Assembly: GCA_003523225.1 (NCBI GenBank)
Contig: DPGK01000021.1
Location: 54,700 to 118,699, forward strand
Length of the DNA stretch: 64,000 nucleotides
Origin: Clostridiales bacterium
GTDB taxonomy: Bacteria; Bacillota; Clostridia; Oscillospirales; CAG-272
Reading direction: 5' to 3'
Part shown: one piece after another, positions 53,128 through 61,273 of the stretch
Layout of the letters: every line of letters begins with the position of its first letter
Position numbering within the stretch: the stretch's first letter is position 1
Program-made: the position numbers and the translations under genes
The notes under the pieces: generated by a model
What the model was told of the DNA's origin: nothing
Database searches by the model: none
The model's input: the letters and a program-made list of their open reading frames with translations, nothing else

Positions 53128-54396
53128 ATGAACAATAAAAATATCACACCTCCCGAACTGCTTTCCCCTGCGGGAGATTACGAAAAGCTCACCGCCGCAG
53201 TACGTTTCGGCGCTGATGCAGTATATCTTTCGGGTGAAGCGTTCGGAATGCGCTCCGCCTCCCGCAACTTCACGGTTGAGGAAATATACCGCGCGGCGGA
53301 TGATCTTCACCGGCTCGGAAAAAAACTGTATATAACCGTTAACGTGCTCCCTCACGGCGGCGAATACCCTGAGCTTACCGGATTTCTGCGCAGCATACGC
53401 GGCGCGCACCCAGACGCATTCATTGCCGCCGACCTCGGAGTAATCGGACTGCTCAAGGAAGAAATACCCGAAGCGCACATACACGTCTCAACTCAGGCAA
53501 GCATCACCTCCCCCGCCGCCGCGCTGGCATACGCCTCAATGGGAGTCTCACGCCTTGTGCTTGCACGTGAGCTGACGCTTGACGAGATAAAGGAAATTCG
53601 CGCGGCACTGCCTGCGGACGTGGAGCTTGAATGCTTTATTCACGGTTCGATGTGCGTTTCATACAGCGGCAGATGTCTGCTTTCAAACGCCATGGCAGAC
53701 CGTGACGCCAACCACGGGAAATGCGCTCAGCCATGCCGTTGGAATTACACTCTTGTTGAGGAAAAGCGTCCGGACGAACGCATGCCGATCGAAGAAACGC
53801 CCGCCGGGACATTCATTATGTCCTCAAAGGATATGTGCATGATAGAGCATATTCCGGAGCTTATCAAAGCGGGGATCGCCTCCTTCAAGATCGAGGGCAG
53901 GGTAAAATCCGCCTATTACGCGGCGGTCGTGACAAACGCCTACCGCATGGCAATTGACGCTTACTGCTCCGCGCCGTACGACTACCGTTTTGACCCGCGC
54001 TGGCTTGACGAGCTGTGTTCGGTCTCACACCGCGAATATGACACCGGGTTTTATTTCGACCGTCCCGCCTCTGACGCCAAGCTCTGCCGCGAGAAGGGAT
54101 ATATTCGCGAAAAAGCCTACCTTGCTCTGGCGCAGGAGACAGGGGAGCTTCCGGCGGGACTTGTCGCCGACACACCGGGGGGCAGGCTTTACCGCTTTAC
54201 TCAGCGTAATAAGCTCTCCGCAGGAGAAACAGCAGAGCTGCTGACTCCGGGCAAAACCGGTCAGCCATTCAATACAGATGAGCTTTACGGTGAGGACGGC
54301 GCCCCAATTGTATCCACTCCGCACCCTTCGATGACATTTTTCCTGCGCGTGCCGTTTGAGGTGCATCCGGGAGATATACTGCGAGCCGGGGGATAA
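53128..54396 (+). CDS. U32-family peptidase-like protein (TrhP/RlhA type)
   Basis: A 422-residue protein with the U32 start PELLSPAGDYEKLTAAV, GADAVYLSG near 27, HVSTQASI near 115 and the signature ECFIHGSMCVSYSGRCLLS near 167. CAQPCRW holds further Fe-S cluster Cys. Relatives (YrrN/YrrO, YegQ, RlhA) take part in hydroxylation of tRNA or rRNA. Which RNA is targeted cannot be seen. The SD sequence is weak (AGAAAGAAAA). A reading from 53068 would start inside the promoter. First gene of an operon with uppP and rnmV. Confidence 0.86.
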   Translation: MNNKNITPPELLSPAGDYEKLTAAVRFGADAVYLSGEAFGMRSASRNFTVEEIYRAADDLHRLGKKLYITVNVLPHGGEYPELTGFLRSIRGAHPDAFIAADLGVIGLLKEEIPEAHIHVSTQASITSPAAALAYASMGVSRLVLARELTLDEIKEIRAALPADVELECFIHGSMCVSYSGRCLLSNAMADRDANHGKCAQPCRWNYTLVEEKRPDERMPIEETPAGTFIMSSKDMCMIEHIPELIKAGIASFKIEGRVKSAYYAAVVTNAYRMAIDAYCSAPYDYRFDPRWLDELCSVSHREYDTGFYFDRPASDAKLCREKGYIREKAYLALAQETGELPAGLVADTPGGRLYRFTQRNKLSAGETAELLTPGKTGQPFNTDELYGEDGAPIVSTPHPSMTFFLRVPFEVHPGDILRAGG

Positions 54397-54470
54397 CAAA
54401 AAAGCAAAGTAAAAAAAGCCACCGGGCGGATGTGAAAGAAAAACACATACCGTCATAACGGAGGCTTGAA

Positions 54471-55370
54471 ATGCTTTTTGAAATGCTGCGCGCAATACTT
54501 TACGGGATAGTCGAGGGTATAACCGAATGGCTTCCCGTCAGCTCCACCGGGCATCTTATCATACTTGACGCAATTCCCGCGCTTGAGATCGGAACATCGC
54601 TCCCGGCGGAGCTTCGCGCCGAATTCTGCGAAATGTTCGAGGTGGTTATCCAGCTCGGCGCAATACTTGCCGTGGTCGTATTCTTTTTCGGCCGTCTTTA
54701 CCCGTTCTCACTCGGAAAGCACCCCAAAAGCCGGGAGGACACCCGCCGTTCGCTGCTGCTTTGGGCAAAGATAGCGGTGTCCTGCATTCCCGCCGCTGTG
54801 TTCGGGCTTGTGGCTGACAGTATACTCGAGCGTCTGACCGGGAAAGACCTCAACGCCCTGCTCTACACCCCGGCGGTGGTATCTGCAGCTTTGATGGTCT
54901 ACGGCTTGCTGTTCATATTCATCGAGCGTGCCCGTCGCGGTCACACACCGGTCACGGCAGATACCGACAGTATCAGCTTTCCCCAGGCGCTTGTCATCGG
55001 CATCTTTCAGGCACTGGCGATAATTCCGGGCACTTCCCGCTCCGGTTCCACAGTGCTTGGAGGATGCTGTCTCGGCATATCACGCCCCGCGGCGGCTGAA
55101 TTTTCCTTTTTTATGGCGATACCCACAATGCTCGGCGCAAGTCTGCTCAAATGCGTCGGATTTGTCGGATATCTTTCCGCAAGCGGAGCTGTACTCCCTG
55201 CCGCGGAGCTTGCCGCACTTGCAACGGCATTTGTCACCGCCTTCGCCGTCTCGCTGGCAGTAGTCAGATTTTTACTTGATTTCGTCCGCAGACATACCTT
55301 TTCCGTCTTCGGAGTATACAGAATTTTGCTCGGCATTGCCGTAGCCATTTGGTTCGGACTAAAAAAATGA
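54471..55370 (+). CDS. uppP: Undecaprenyl-diphosphatase
   Basis: Recycles undecaprenyl pyrophosphate to the monophosphate lipid carrier, and confers bacitracin resistance when abundant. The 299-residue membrane protein has the BacA motifs VEGITEWLPVSSTGHLI near residue 14 and PGTSRSGSTVLGG near 185, with about eight hydrophobic segments. GGAGG six bases before the ATG. The stop overlaps the rnmV start (ATGA). Confidence 0.95.
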   Translation: MLFEMLRAILYGIVEGITEWLPVSSTGHLIILDAIPALEIGTSLPAELRAEFCEMFEVVIQLGAILAVVVFFFGRLYPFSLGKHPKSREDTRRSLLLWAKIAVSCIPAAVFGLVADSILERLTGKDLNALLYTPAVVSAALMVYGLLFIFIERARRGHTPVTADTDSISFPQALVIGIFQALAIIPGTSRSGSTVLGGCCLGISRPAAAEFSFFMAIPTMLGASLLKCVGFVGYLSASGAVLPAAELAALATAFVTAFAVSLAVVRFLLDFVRRHTFSVFGVYRILLGIAVAIWFGLKK

Positions 55371-55972
55371 ATGAAGAAAATGAAAAACTGAAGATCCCCT
55401 ACCCTGTTATTGTTGAGGGAAAATACGACCGCCAAAAGCTCGCCGCAGTGATAGAAGCGCAGATCATCACTACCGAGGGTTTCGGAATCTTCAAAAGCCG
55501 CGAAAAAGCGGCGCTGATACGCGCGCTGGCTCAAAAAACGCCCGTGATAGTGCTTACCGACCCCGACGGTGCGGGAAAGCTGATACGGTCGCACCTGTCC
55601 GGGCTTATCCCACCCGACCGCTTGATAAAGCTCTACATTCCGCGCATATGCGGCAAGGAAAAAAGAAAATCCGCCCCGTCGGCGGAGGGCGTGCTGGGAG
55701 TTGAAGGGATGGAAACATCTTTGCTACGTGAGCTTTTCGCTCCGTTTTGCAGTGCTGACGCTTTGACACGCGCGGCGGAAAATCCGCTTTCCAAGACGGA
55801 TTTTCTGCTTGACGGACTTTCCGGCGGCAGCAACAGCAGCGCACGGCGCGATGAAATATCAAAAAAAGCCGGACTTCCGTCCGGCATGAGTGCCAATTCA
55901 CTGCTTGCCGCCTTAAAGATCATGCTGAGCTATGACGAATACCTGTCACTGGTCGGCAGAGGCGAGAAATAA
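55367..55972 (+). CDS. rnmV: Ribonuclease M5
   Basis: Toprim nuclease that matures 5S rRNA. The 201-residue protein has VIVEGKYDRQKLAAVIEAQI near residue 14 (catalytic Glu), TTEGFGIF, and LTDPDGAGKLIR near 70 (DxD metal site), then GVEGME and a C-terminal helical region. The ATG at 55367 overlaps the uppP stop. The usual partner ksgA (rsmA) is absent here. Confidence 0.92.
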   Translation: MNEENEKLKIPYPVIVEGKYDRQKLAAVIEAQIITTEGFGIFKSREKAALIRALAQKTPVIVLTDPDGAGKLIRSHLSGLIPPDRLIKLYIPRICGKEKRKSAPSAEGVLGVEGMETSLLRELFAPFCSADALTRAAENPLSKTDFLLDGLSGGSNSSARRDEISKKAGLPSGMSANSLLAALKIMLSYDEYLSLVGRGEK

Positions 55973-56008
55973 ACTCCAAACACATCTGCATATCCGATCA
56001 AAAGATCT

Positions 56009-56040
56009 GCGGGCTGACACGCAAAAGCGTGTCAGCCCGC
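56009..56040. terminator. Perfect 14-bp stem-loop between convergent genes, no U-tract
   Basis: GCGGGCTGACACGC/GCGTGTCAGCCCGC with loop AAAA separates rnmV from the convergent DUF4190 gene. Followed by ATCCTG on the plus strand and AGATCTTTTG on the minus strand. Confidence 0.68.
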
Positions 56041-56057
56041 ATCCTGTAAGTGTGAAA

Positions 56058-56453
56058 TTACTGCAAAGTAAGCCCGCCCTGAGAAATTGCCTGATTGAGT
56101 ATATCCTCGTAGTATTCCATATATAATTCACTGTTCAATCCGACAATAATGATAGCAATCACAGAAAAAACAATACCGATGATACCGAGTATCAGACCCG
56201 CAAGCGCCATACCATCAAGCTTTCCGGCGCGTTTGGAGTAAACTATCGCCAGCACCACTGCCACAACGCCGAGAGCGGCGCCGAGCGGTGTACAGCAGCA
56301 GCATCCTAGGACCGACAGAATACCAAGCACCAGCGAGGTGATAGACAGTCCGCGCGAAGCCGGTACAGGTTTATCCTCAAAGGGATCGGGAGCATACTGA
56401 GGCGTCGGATTCTGACCGGCACCCTGATTATTGAAGTTGGGTTCGTTGTTCAT
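56058..56453 (-). CDS. DUF4190-like small membrane protein
   Basis: A 131-residue protein: a polar Asn/Gln/Pro-rich N-terminus (~35 residues), two membrane helices around a GCCCCTPLG turn and GKLDGMALAGLILGIIG, and a polar C-terminus. The pattern of helices with the middle GKxxGxALAGLILG is that of DUF4190 proteins, whose function is unknown. Follows the flavoprotein gene on the same strand after 92 bp. Confidence 0.75.
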   Translation of the reverse strand: MNNEPNFNNQGAGQNPTPQYAPDPFEDKPVPASRGLSITSLVLGILSVLGCCCCTPLGAALGVVAVVLAIVYSKRAGKLDGMALAGLILGIIGIVFSVIAIIIVGLNSELYMEYYEDILNQAISQGGLTLQ

Positions 56454-56545
56454 TGAAATGACCTATCCTTTCCTGCCGGTACGCCAAAACGTCCGACTGT
56501 ATTTTTTACTGTTTGCTGAAATTCAATCCGACCTGAGGAATGCTG

Positions 56546-57934
56546 TCAGGAAAAATATTTTTCCGCAACGTATCTTGCCACATGAACGCCGCTCGCCGAC
56601 GCCTGAGAGAGCGAATGTGTTACTCCGCCGCAGTCTCCGATAACGAAAAGCCCGCGATGAAGCGTCTCCAGGTTCTCGTCGGTGGCAACCTCCATATTAT
56701 AGAACTTGACCTCAACACCGTAAAGCAACGTGTCGTCGTTTGCCGTACCGGGAGCTATCTTATCAAGCGCGTATATCATCTCAACGATGCCGTCGAGTAT
56801 GCGTTTGGGCATGACAAGCGACAGATCTCCGGGCGTTGCGCTGAGCGTAGGAGTGACAAAACCCTCCTCTATGCGGGAATGTGTGGAACGCTGACCGCGC
56901 ATAAGGTCGCCGAAGCGCTGGACCATAACTCCGCCGCCCAGCATATTTGAAAGCCGTGCGATGCTTTCGCCGTAGCCGTTGCTGTCGCGGAACGGCTCGG
57001 AAAAATGCTTTGCAACCAAAAGCGCAAAGTTAGTGTTGCGTGTATATTTCGCGGGGTCTTCGTAGCTGTGACCGTTTACGGTGACGATACCGTTGGTATT
57101 CTCGTTTACAACAGCTCCGCGCGGGTTCATGCAGAAGGTGCGCACCAGATCCTGAAATTTTTCGGTGCGATATATTATCTTGCTTTCGTAAAGCTCGTCG
57201 GTAAGATGCGCAAATATCTCATACGGCAGCTCGACGCGCACGCCGATATCCACACGGTTTGACATTGTGGGGATAGCAAGCTCGCGCGACACCTTTTCCA
57301 TCCATTTGCTGCCGCTTCTGCCGCCCGAAATTATACACACGCGGCAGGTGTAGCTACCGCGGTCAGTAGAGACCACGTAGCCCTCTCCGGTCTTTTCCAC
57401 CGATGTCGCCTCGGTGTAAAAGTGGAAGGAGACCTGTTCTTTAAGCTCATCGTAAAGATTCTGAAGCACCACATAATTCTTGTCCGTGCCGAGGTGTCTT
57501 ACCGATGCGTCAAGCAGATAAAGCCCGTTCTGCATACAAAGCGTCTTTATACCGGAATTAGCCGTGGAGTACAGCTTTGTTCCCGCGCCGCCATGGGTAG
57601 TGTTGATATCGTCCACGTAGCGCATCAGTTCAACTGCATTCTTTTTGCCGATATGCTCGTGAAGTGTTCCGCCGAACTGAGTCGTGATATTGTATTTACC
57701 GTCGGAAAACGCGCCCGCGCCTCCGAAGCCCTTCATTATGCTGCAATGCTTGCAGCCGACGCAGGACTTGACCCTTTCTCCGTCGATAGGACAATGCCGC
57801 TCGGAAAGCGGAGCGCCCGCCTCAAATATTGCGATCTTTACGTTTTTGCCGCTTGCTTTTGCCAAACGCGCCAGCTCGTAAGCGGAAAAGATTCCGCCGG
57901 GACCTGCGCCGATAATAATTACGTCGTAGTTCAC
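56546..57934 (-). CDS. NAD(P)/FAD-dependent dehydrogenase, COG2509-like
   Basis: A 462-residue flavoprotein: FAD motif DVIIIGAGPGGIFSAYELA at residues 4-22, CVGCKHCSIMKGFGGAGAFS near 58, IISGGRSGSKWM near 205 and the C-terminal FVIGDCGGVTHSLSQASASG near 430. The CxxCxxC stretch and GGAGAFSDGK are typical of this conserved but uncharacterised group, abundant in anaerobes. It has its own promoter, divergent from the GDPD gene. Confidence 0.85.
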   Translation of the reverse strand: MNYDVIIIGAGPGGIFSAYELARLAKASGKNVKIAIFEAGAPLSERHCPIDGERVKSCVGCKHCSIMKGFGGAGAFSDGKYNITTQFGGTLHEHIGKKNAVELMRYVDDINTTHGGAGTKLYSTANSGIKTLCMQNGLYLLDASVRHLGTDKNYVVLQNLYDELKEQVSFHFYTEATSVEKTGEGYVVSTDRGSYTCRVCIISGGRSGSKWMEKVSRELAIPTMSNRVDIGVRVELPYEIFAHLTDELYESKIIYRTEKFQDLVRTFCMNPRGAVVNENTNGIVTVNGHSYEDPAKYTRNTNFALLVAKHFSEPFRDSNGYGESIARLSNMLGGGVMVQRFGDLMRGQRSTHSRIEEGFVTPTLSATPGDLSLVMPKRILDGIVEMIYALDKIAPGTANDDTLLYGVEVKFYNMEVATDENLETLHRGLFVIGDCGGVTHSLSQASASGVHVARYVAEKYFS

Positions 57935-58024
57935 AGGGTAGATATGCCTTTCTGCGGTTGCCTTTTACGGTTTCCGGATTTTTACCGCCGACCTTGCAAA
58001 AGACCGGACAGTATTTACTTATAT

Positions 58025-58053
58025 ATGATATCACAGATTTTCTTAAAAATCAA
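58025..58053 (-). promoter_or_regulatory. Promoter of the COG2509-like gene
   Basis: Minus strand: TTGATT (58053-58048), 17-bp spacer, TATCAT (58030-58025) with TGA extension. Confidence 0.62.
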
Positions 58054-58111
58054 CTCAAAAGCACCTTTTAGTAAAAGTATTTATGATTTTTTTACATTCG
58101 CAGATAACATC

Positions 58112-58140
58112 TTGACAATGCAGGGCTGATATACTATAAT
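58112..58140 (+). promoter_or_regulatory. Perfect-consensus promoter of the GDPD gene
   Basis: TTGACA (58112-58117), 17-bp spacer, TATAAT (58135-58140). Confidence 0.87.
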
Positions 58141-58200
58141 TCAGATAATGTAATAAAAAGCCGCAGTCGCGGCATATCAGACTGAAAGGCATCATGAACC

Positions 58201-60978
58201 ATGAATTTTCAAAACCGTAAGTTCCTGAGTTATCTGCGCGTTACAGCGGCAGCTCTTGTACTGATGCTTGCGTTCTCTTCCCTCTGCATGATTAATGCCG
58301 GCGCTGTCGTTGGAGCTACCTCCAACAGCGGCAATACAGTTTATTTCACCTGTCCGGCAATATGCGCCGACGCAGGAGACACTGTAGATCTCAAGACGTT
58401 CTCGGTGGAATTCACCTCCGGCAAGGCAACTCCCGCCGCCGGGATCAGCTGGTCATCCTCGGATATTGAGATCAAAAACGGCAAAGTAACCCCAGCCGCC
58501 GGAGTCTACAATCTTACAGCCGAAGCCGACGGGAAAAAGAAAACTGTATGCCTGTGCGTCCGCGCCTCCGGAGAGAGCGAATATATTCTGTACAGCAATG
58601 ATTTTTCTTCCGGCTCGACCGACGGGCTGAGGATCATTGAGCAGAAGAACGGCGGAAAGGTTTCCGTTGGCACGGACGGTTTTCTGACGCTTGACGCCTC
58701 TGCCGCGACTGACGCCTACGCGCGCGTACTGCTTCCCGAATATCTTGACGGATTCGGAGATATAAAGATAGAAGCCGAAATAAAGCTTGATAAGCCCGTA
58801 AACGCCAAGCGATGGGGCTCACTGATGCTGAGAGTCCAGACGCAAAAGAACTATCCTTACATTCAGCTCTGCTTAAGATATGACGCCTCTCTTGAGAACG
58901 GCACCGAAATTGCCGAGCGCACAAGCGCCGACAAATGGAATGTTACGAAAAAGGGACCCGCCAAGATCAAAAGCTCCGAATTCAACACTATCTGCGCCGA
59001 CGCCTCCGGCTCTGAGATCAATTACCTCATCAACGGCGAGGCACAGCTTTCAAAAAGCGACGCGCTGTATCCGGTCGGGGGATGCGGCTTTCAGGCAAAC
59101 GGATGCCGCATGACGGTGAACAGCGTAAAGGTAACCGTCGGCAGAGTCAATGACGTCTCGCTGTCAGCAAGCATCTGCAATGTGCGCGATCCCGACTCCA
59201 ATATTGTTCTTCCGCCCGCAATCATTACCGAAGTAAATAACGCGCAAGACCTTACGGGGATCATTACTGATTCACCAGCCTGCACGATACTTAACATAAA
59301 TTCCGACCTTGACATAACCGATGCAGGCGGAAAGAAGATATGCCCGATCAGTGATGCCATCGCACAGCTTGACGGCAAGGTCATTCCGGTATTCCGTCCC
59401 GACAGTGTACCCGCGGCATACTCACTTGCCGGATATCTTAAACAAAACAGCCTTTGCGACGCTTTTGTTATCTCCGACAAAGAGGAAATAATCGCCACCG
59501 CAAAGTCGGTGTGGTTCTACATACGCGGCATATTTGATTTCACCGACAGAAATGTCGGAACGGACGCAGACCTTTCGGCACTGCGCGCGGAATGTAACGC
59601 CGCAGATGCGCGCGCGCTGCTGCTGTCCGCAAGATCCGCAACCCGAAGCAACGTGGAATATCTCCAAAGGCAATTCGTGACCGTGTGGGTCGCGGCGGAA
59701 GACAACACCGACGCGGGTCTTGTATCCGCCATAGTATCGGGAGCAAACGGAATAATCACCTCCGACCGTGCTCGCCTTGAAAAATGCTATACCGGGTATT
59801 TTGACGAAACCACTCTCATACGCTCTCCGGAGGTGATAGGACACCGCGGAGTTCCTTCCCTTGCGCACGAAAACACCATTGCCGGGTCGCTTCGCGCATA
59901 TGAGGCGGGAGCTACCATGATCGAAAATGACATTCATCTTTCAAAAGACGGTGTCATTATGGTCATGCACAACTCCACTATCGACGCCACCACCGACGGT
60001 TCGGGCGCAATTGCTTCAATGACGCGGGAACAGCTTTCAAAGTACCGGGTCATAAGCAACAAGAGCCTTACCGAGGGCGAACCGATACCAACACTTGAGG
60101 ATTATTTCCGCACCTTTGGTGACAAGGATGTAAAGCTGCTGGTCGAGATCAAATCAACTGACGAAAAGCTGATCCCGGAGCTTGTAAGACTGATAAAGCA
60201 GTATGATTATTGCGACAGGATGGTCGTCATCTCCTTCTCCGCCGTTCAGATAGACCGTCTGAAGGAGCAGCTGCCCGAAATTTCAGCGGGCTTCCTTACC
60301 TCTAACATATATCCGACCGAAACACTGCAAACCTCCCTGCTCTCTGTCCTCAGCGACGTGCAAAGCCACGGCACCACGCTCAACCCAAGCTACAATAGCG
60401 GCGCGCTTGAACCCGAACTAATACGCGCGCTTTCATACCGCGGAGTCACGGTATGGCCCTGGACGATAAACAATATCACGGATTTCACTTCATATTTCCT
60501 CGCCGGAACCTACGGCATAACCACAAACTTTTCACAGTATTCCTCTCAGCTTGCCAAGCGCGTTTACGCGGATAGATCAAGTTATGACCTGAATGCGGGC
60601 GAAGCGCCGGTCGTAAGCGTAATGAAGTACGACAGAAGCGCCTCCGACGTGACCGCCGATGCAAAGCTGATAGTAATTGAGTGCACAGGCGACCTTGAAG
60701 TAATGCTCGATCCCGCCACAGGGAAGCTCGTACACACCGGATACGGCAGCGCCTCGGCGATATTTTCGGTTGAATGCACAGTCAACGGAAAAAGCTACAA
60801 CCTTGTAAGCGAGCTTGTCACGCTTACCGCCGACGCGCCGCAGCAGGAAATAACAACAGAAAAGCCAACAGAAGAAAACCGCAGCGGCTGCCGCTCATCG
60901 GTTGGAGAAGCGTTTATTATATGCGCAATTCTCGGCGGACTTTGCTGTCTGCACGGTAAAAAAACACGCAAAAGATAA
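58201..60978 (+). CDS. Surface glycerophosphodiester phosphodiesterase, multidomain, with a GC-x-SSVG C-terminal anchor
   Basis: The 925-residue secreted protein has a signal peptide (to about residue 35), an Ig-like beta domain and a laminin-G/DUF1080-like region (~125-310). A barrel-like segment (~330-530) may be a degenerate GDPD copy. The GDPD domain runs from about 540: VIGHRGVPSLAHENTIAGS, IENDIHLSKDG, VMHNSTIDATTDGSG and LLVEIKS. A further beta domain and the tail RSGCRSSVGE, a hydrophobic helix and KKTRKR end it. It should cleave glycerophosphodiesters (teichoic acid or lipid head groups) at the surface. AAAGG lies 12 bases upstream. Confidence 0.87.
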   Translation: MNFQNRKFLSYLRVTAAALVLMLAFSSLCMINAGAVVGATSNSGNTVYFTCPAICADAGDTVDLKTFSVEFTSGKATPAAGISWSSSDIEIKNGKVTPAAGVYNLTAEADGKKKTVCLCVRASGESEYILYSNDFSSGSTDGLRIIEQKNGGKVSVGTDGFLTLDASAATDAYARVLLPEYLDGFGDIKIEAEIKLDKPVNAKRWGSLMLRVQTQKNYPYIQLCLRYDASLENGTEIAERTSADKWNVTKKGPAKIKSSEFNTICADASGSEINYLINGEAQLSKSDALYPVGGCGFQANGCRMTVNSVKVTVGRVNDVSLSASICNVRDPDSNIVLPPAIITEVNNAQDLTGIITDSPACTILNINSDLDITDAGGKKICPISDAIAQLDGKVIPVFRPDSVPAAYSLAGYLKQNSLCDAFVISDKEEIIATAKSVWFYIRGIFDFTDRNVGTDADLSALRAECNAADARALLLSARSATRSNVEYLQRQFVTVWVAAEDNTDAGLVSAIVSGANGIITSDRARLEKCYTGYFDETTLIRSPEVIGHRGVPSLAHENTIAGSLRAYEAGATMIENDIHLSKDGVIMVMHNSTIDATTDGSGAIASMTREQLSKYRVISNKSLTEGEPIPTLEDYFRTFGDKDVKLLVEIKSTDEKLIPELVRLIKQYDYCDRMVVISFSAVQIDRLKEQLPEISAGFLTSNIYPTETLQTSLLSVLSDVQSHGTTLNPSYNSGALEPELIRALSYRGVTVWPWTINNITDFTSYFLAGTYGITTNFSQYSSQLAKRVYADRSSYDLNAGEAPVVSVMKYDRSASDVTADAKLIVIECTGDLEVMLDPATGKLVHTGYGSASAIFSVECTVNGKSYNLVSELVTLTADAPQQEITTEKPTEENRSGCRSSVGEAFIICAILGGLCCLHGKKTRKR

Positions 60979-60984
60979 AAAAAC

Positions 60985-61021
60985 ATCGGGCTGTCACACT
61001 AAGCGGCAGCCCCGATTTTTT
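60985..61021 (+). terminator. Rho-independent terminator after the GDPD gene
   Basis: Stem ATCGGG-CTG/CAG-CCCCGAT with one bulge, followed by T6. A-rich upstream, so it may also act on the minus strand. Confidence 0.8.
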
Positions 61022-61111
61022 ATCACTGCGAAACCGTACAAAGAGGGCAAAAATAGCTTTTTTTACTTATGTTTTCTGCAATACTGATATCCATGATAAA
61101 CCTCCGCCGGA

Positions 61112-61161
61112 ATGTAAATGAATTACTTCATATAAGCCCGCATCATTCAATTCACTTACAT
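61112..61161. repeat. Imperfect 13-bp inverted repeat in the GDPD-cls spacer
   Basis: ATGTAAATGAATT (61112-61124) and AATTCACTTACAT (61149-61161) match with one mismatch, 24 nt apart. The spacer 61022-61224 has no credible gene. Could be a repeat element or a protein-binding site. Confidence 0.4.
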
Positions 61162-61224
61162 TACAAATTGACTTTTTTTCAGACTGTCAGTAATGGTTGC
61201 CCACTTTCCGAATTGACAAGACAG

Positions 61225-61260
61225 AAAAACGGGCTGCCACGCCCAAAGCGCTGCAGCCCG
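61225..61260 (-). terminator. Rho-independent terminator of the cardiolipin synthase operon
   Basis: Stem CGGGCTGC/GCAGCCCG (61230-61260). On the minus strand five T follow (61229-61225). Confidence 0.78.
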
Positions 61261-61273
61261 CTGAAAAATATTC

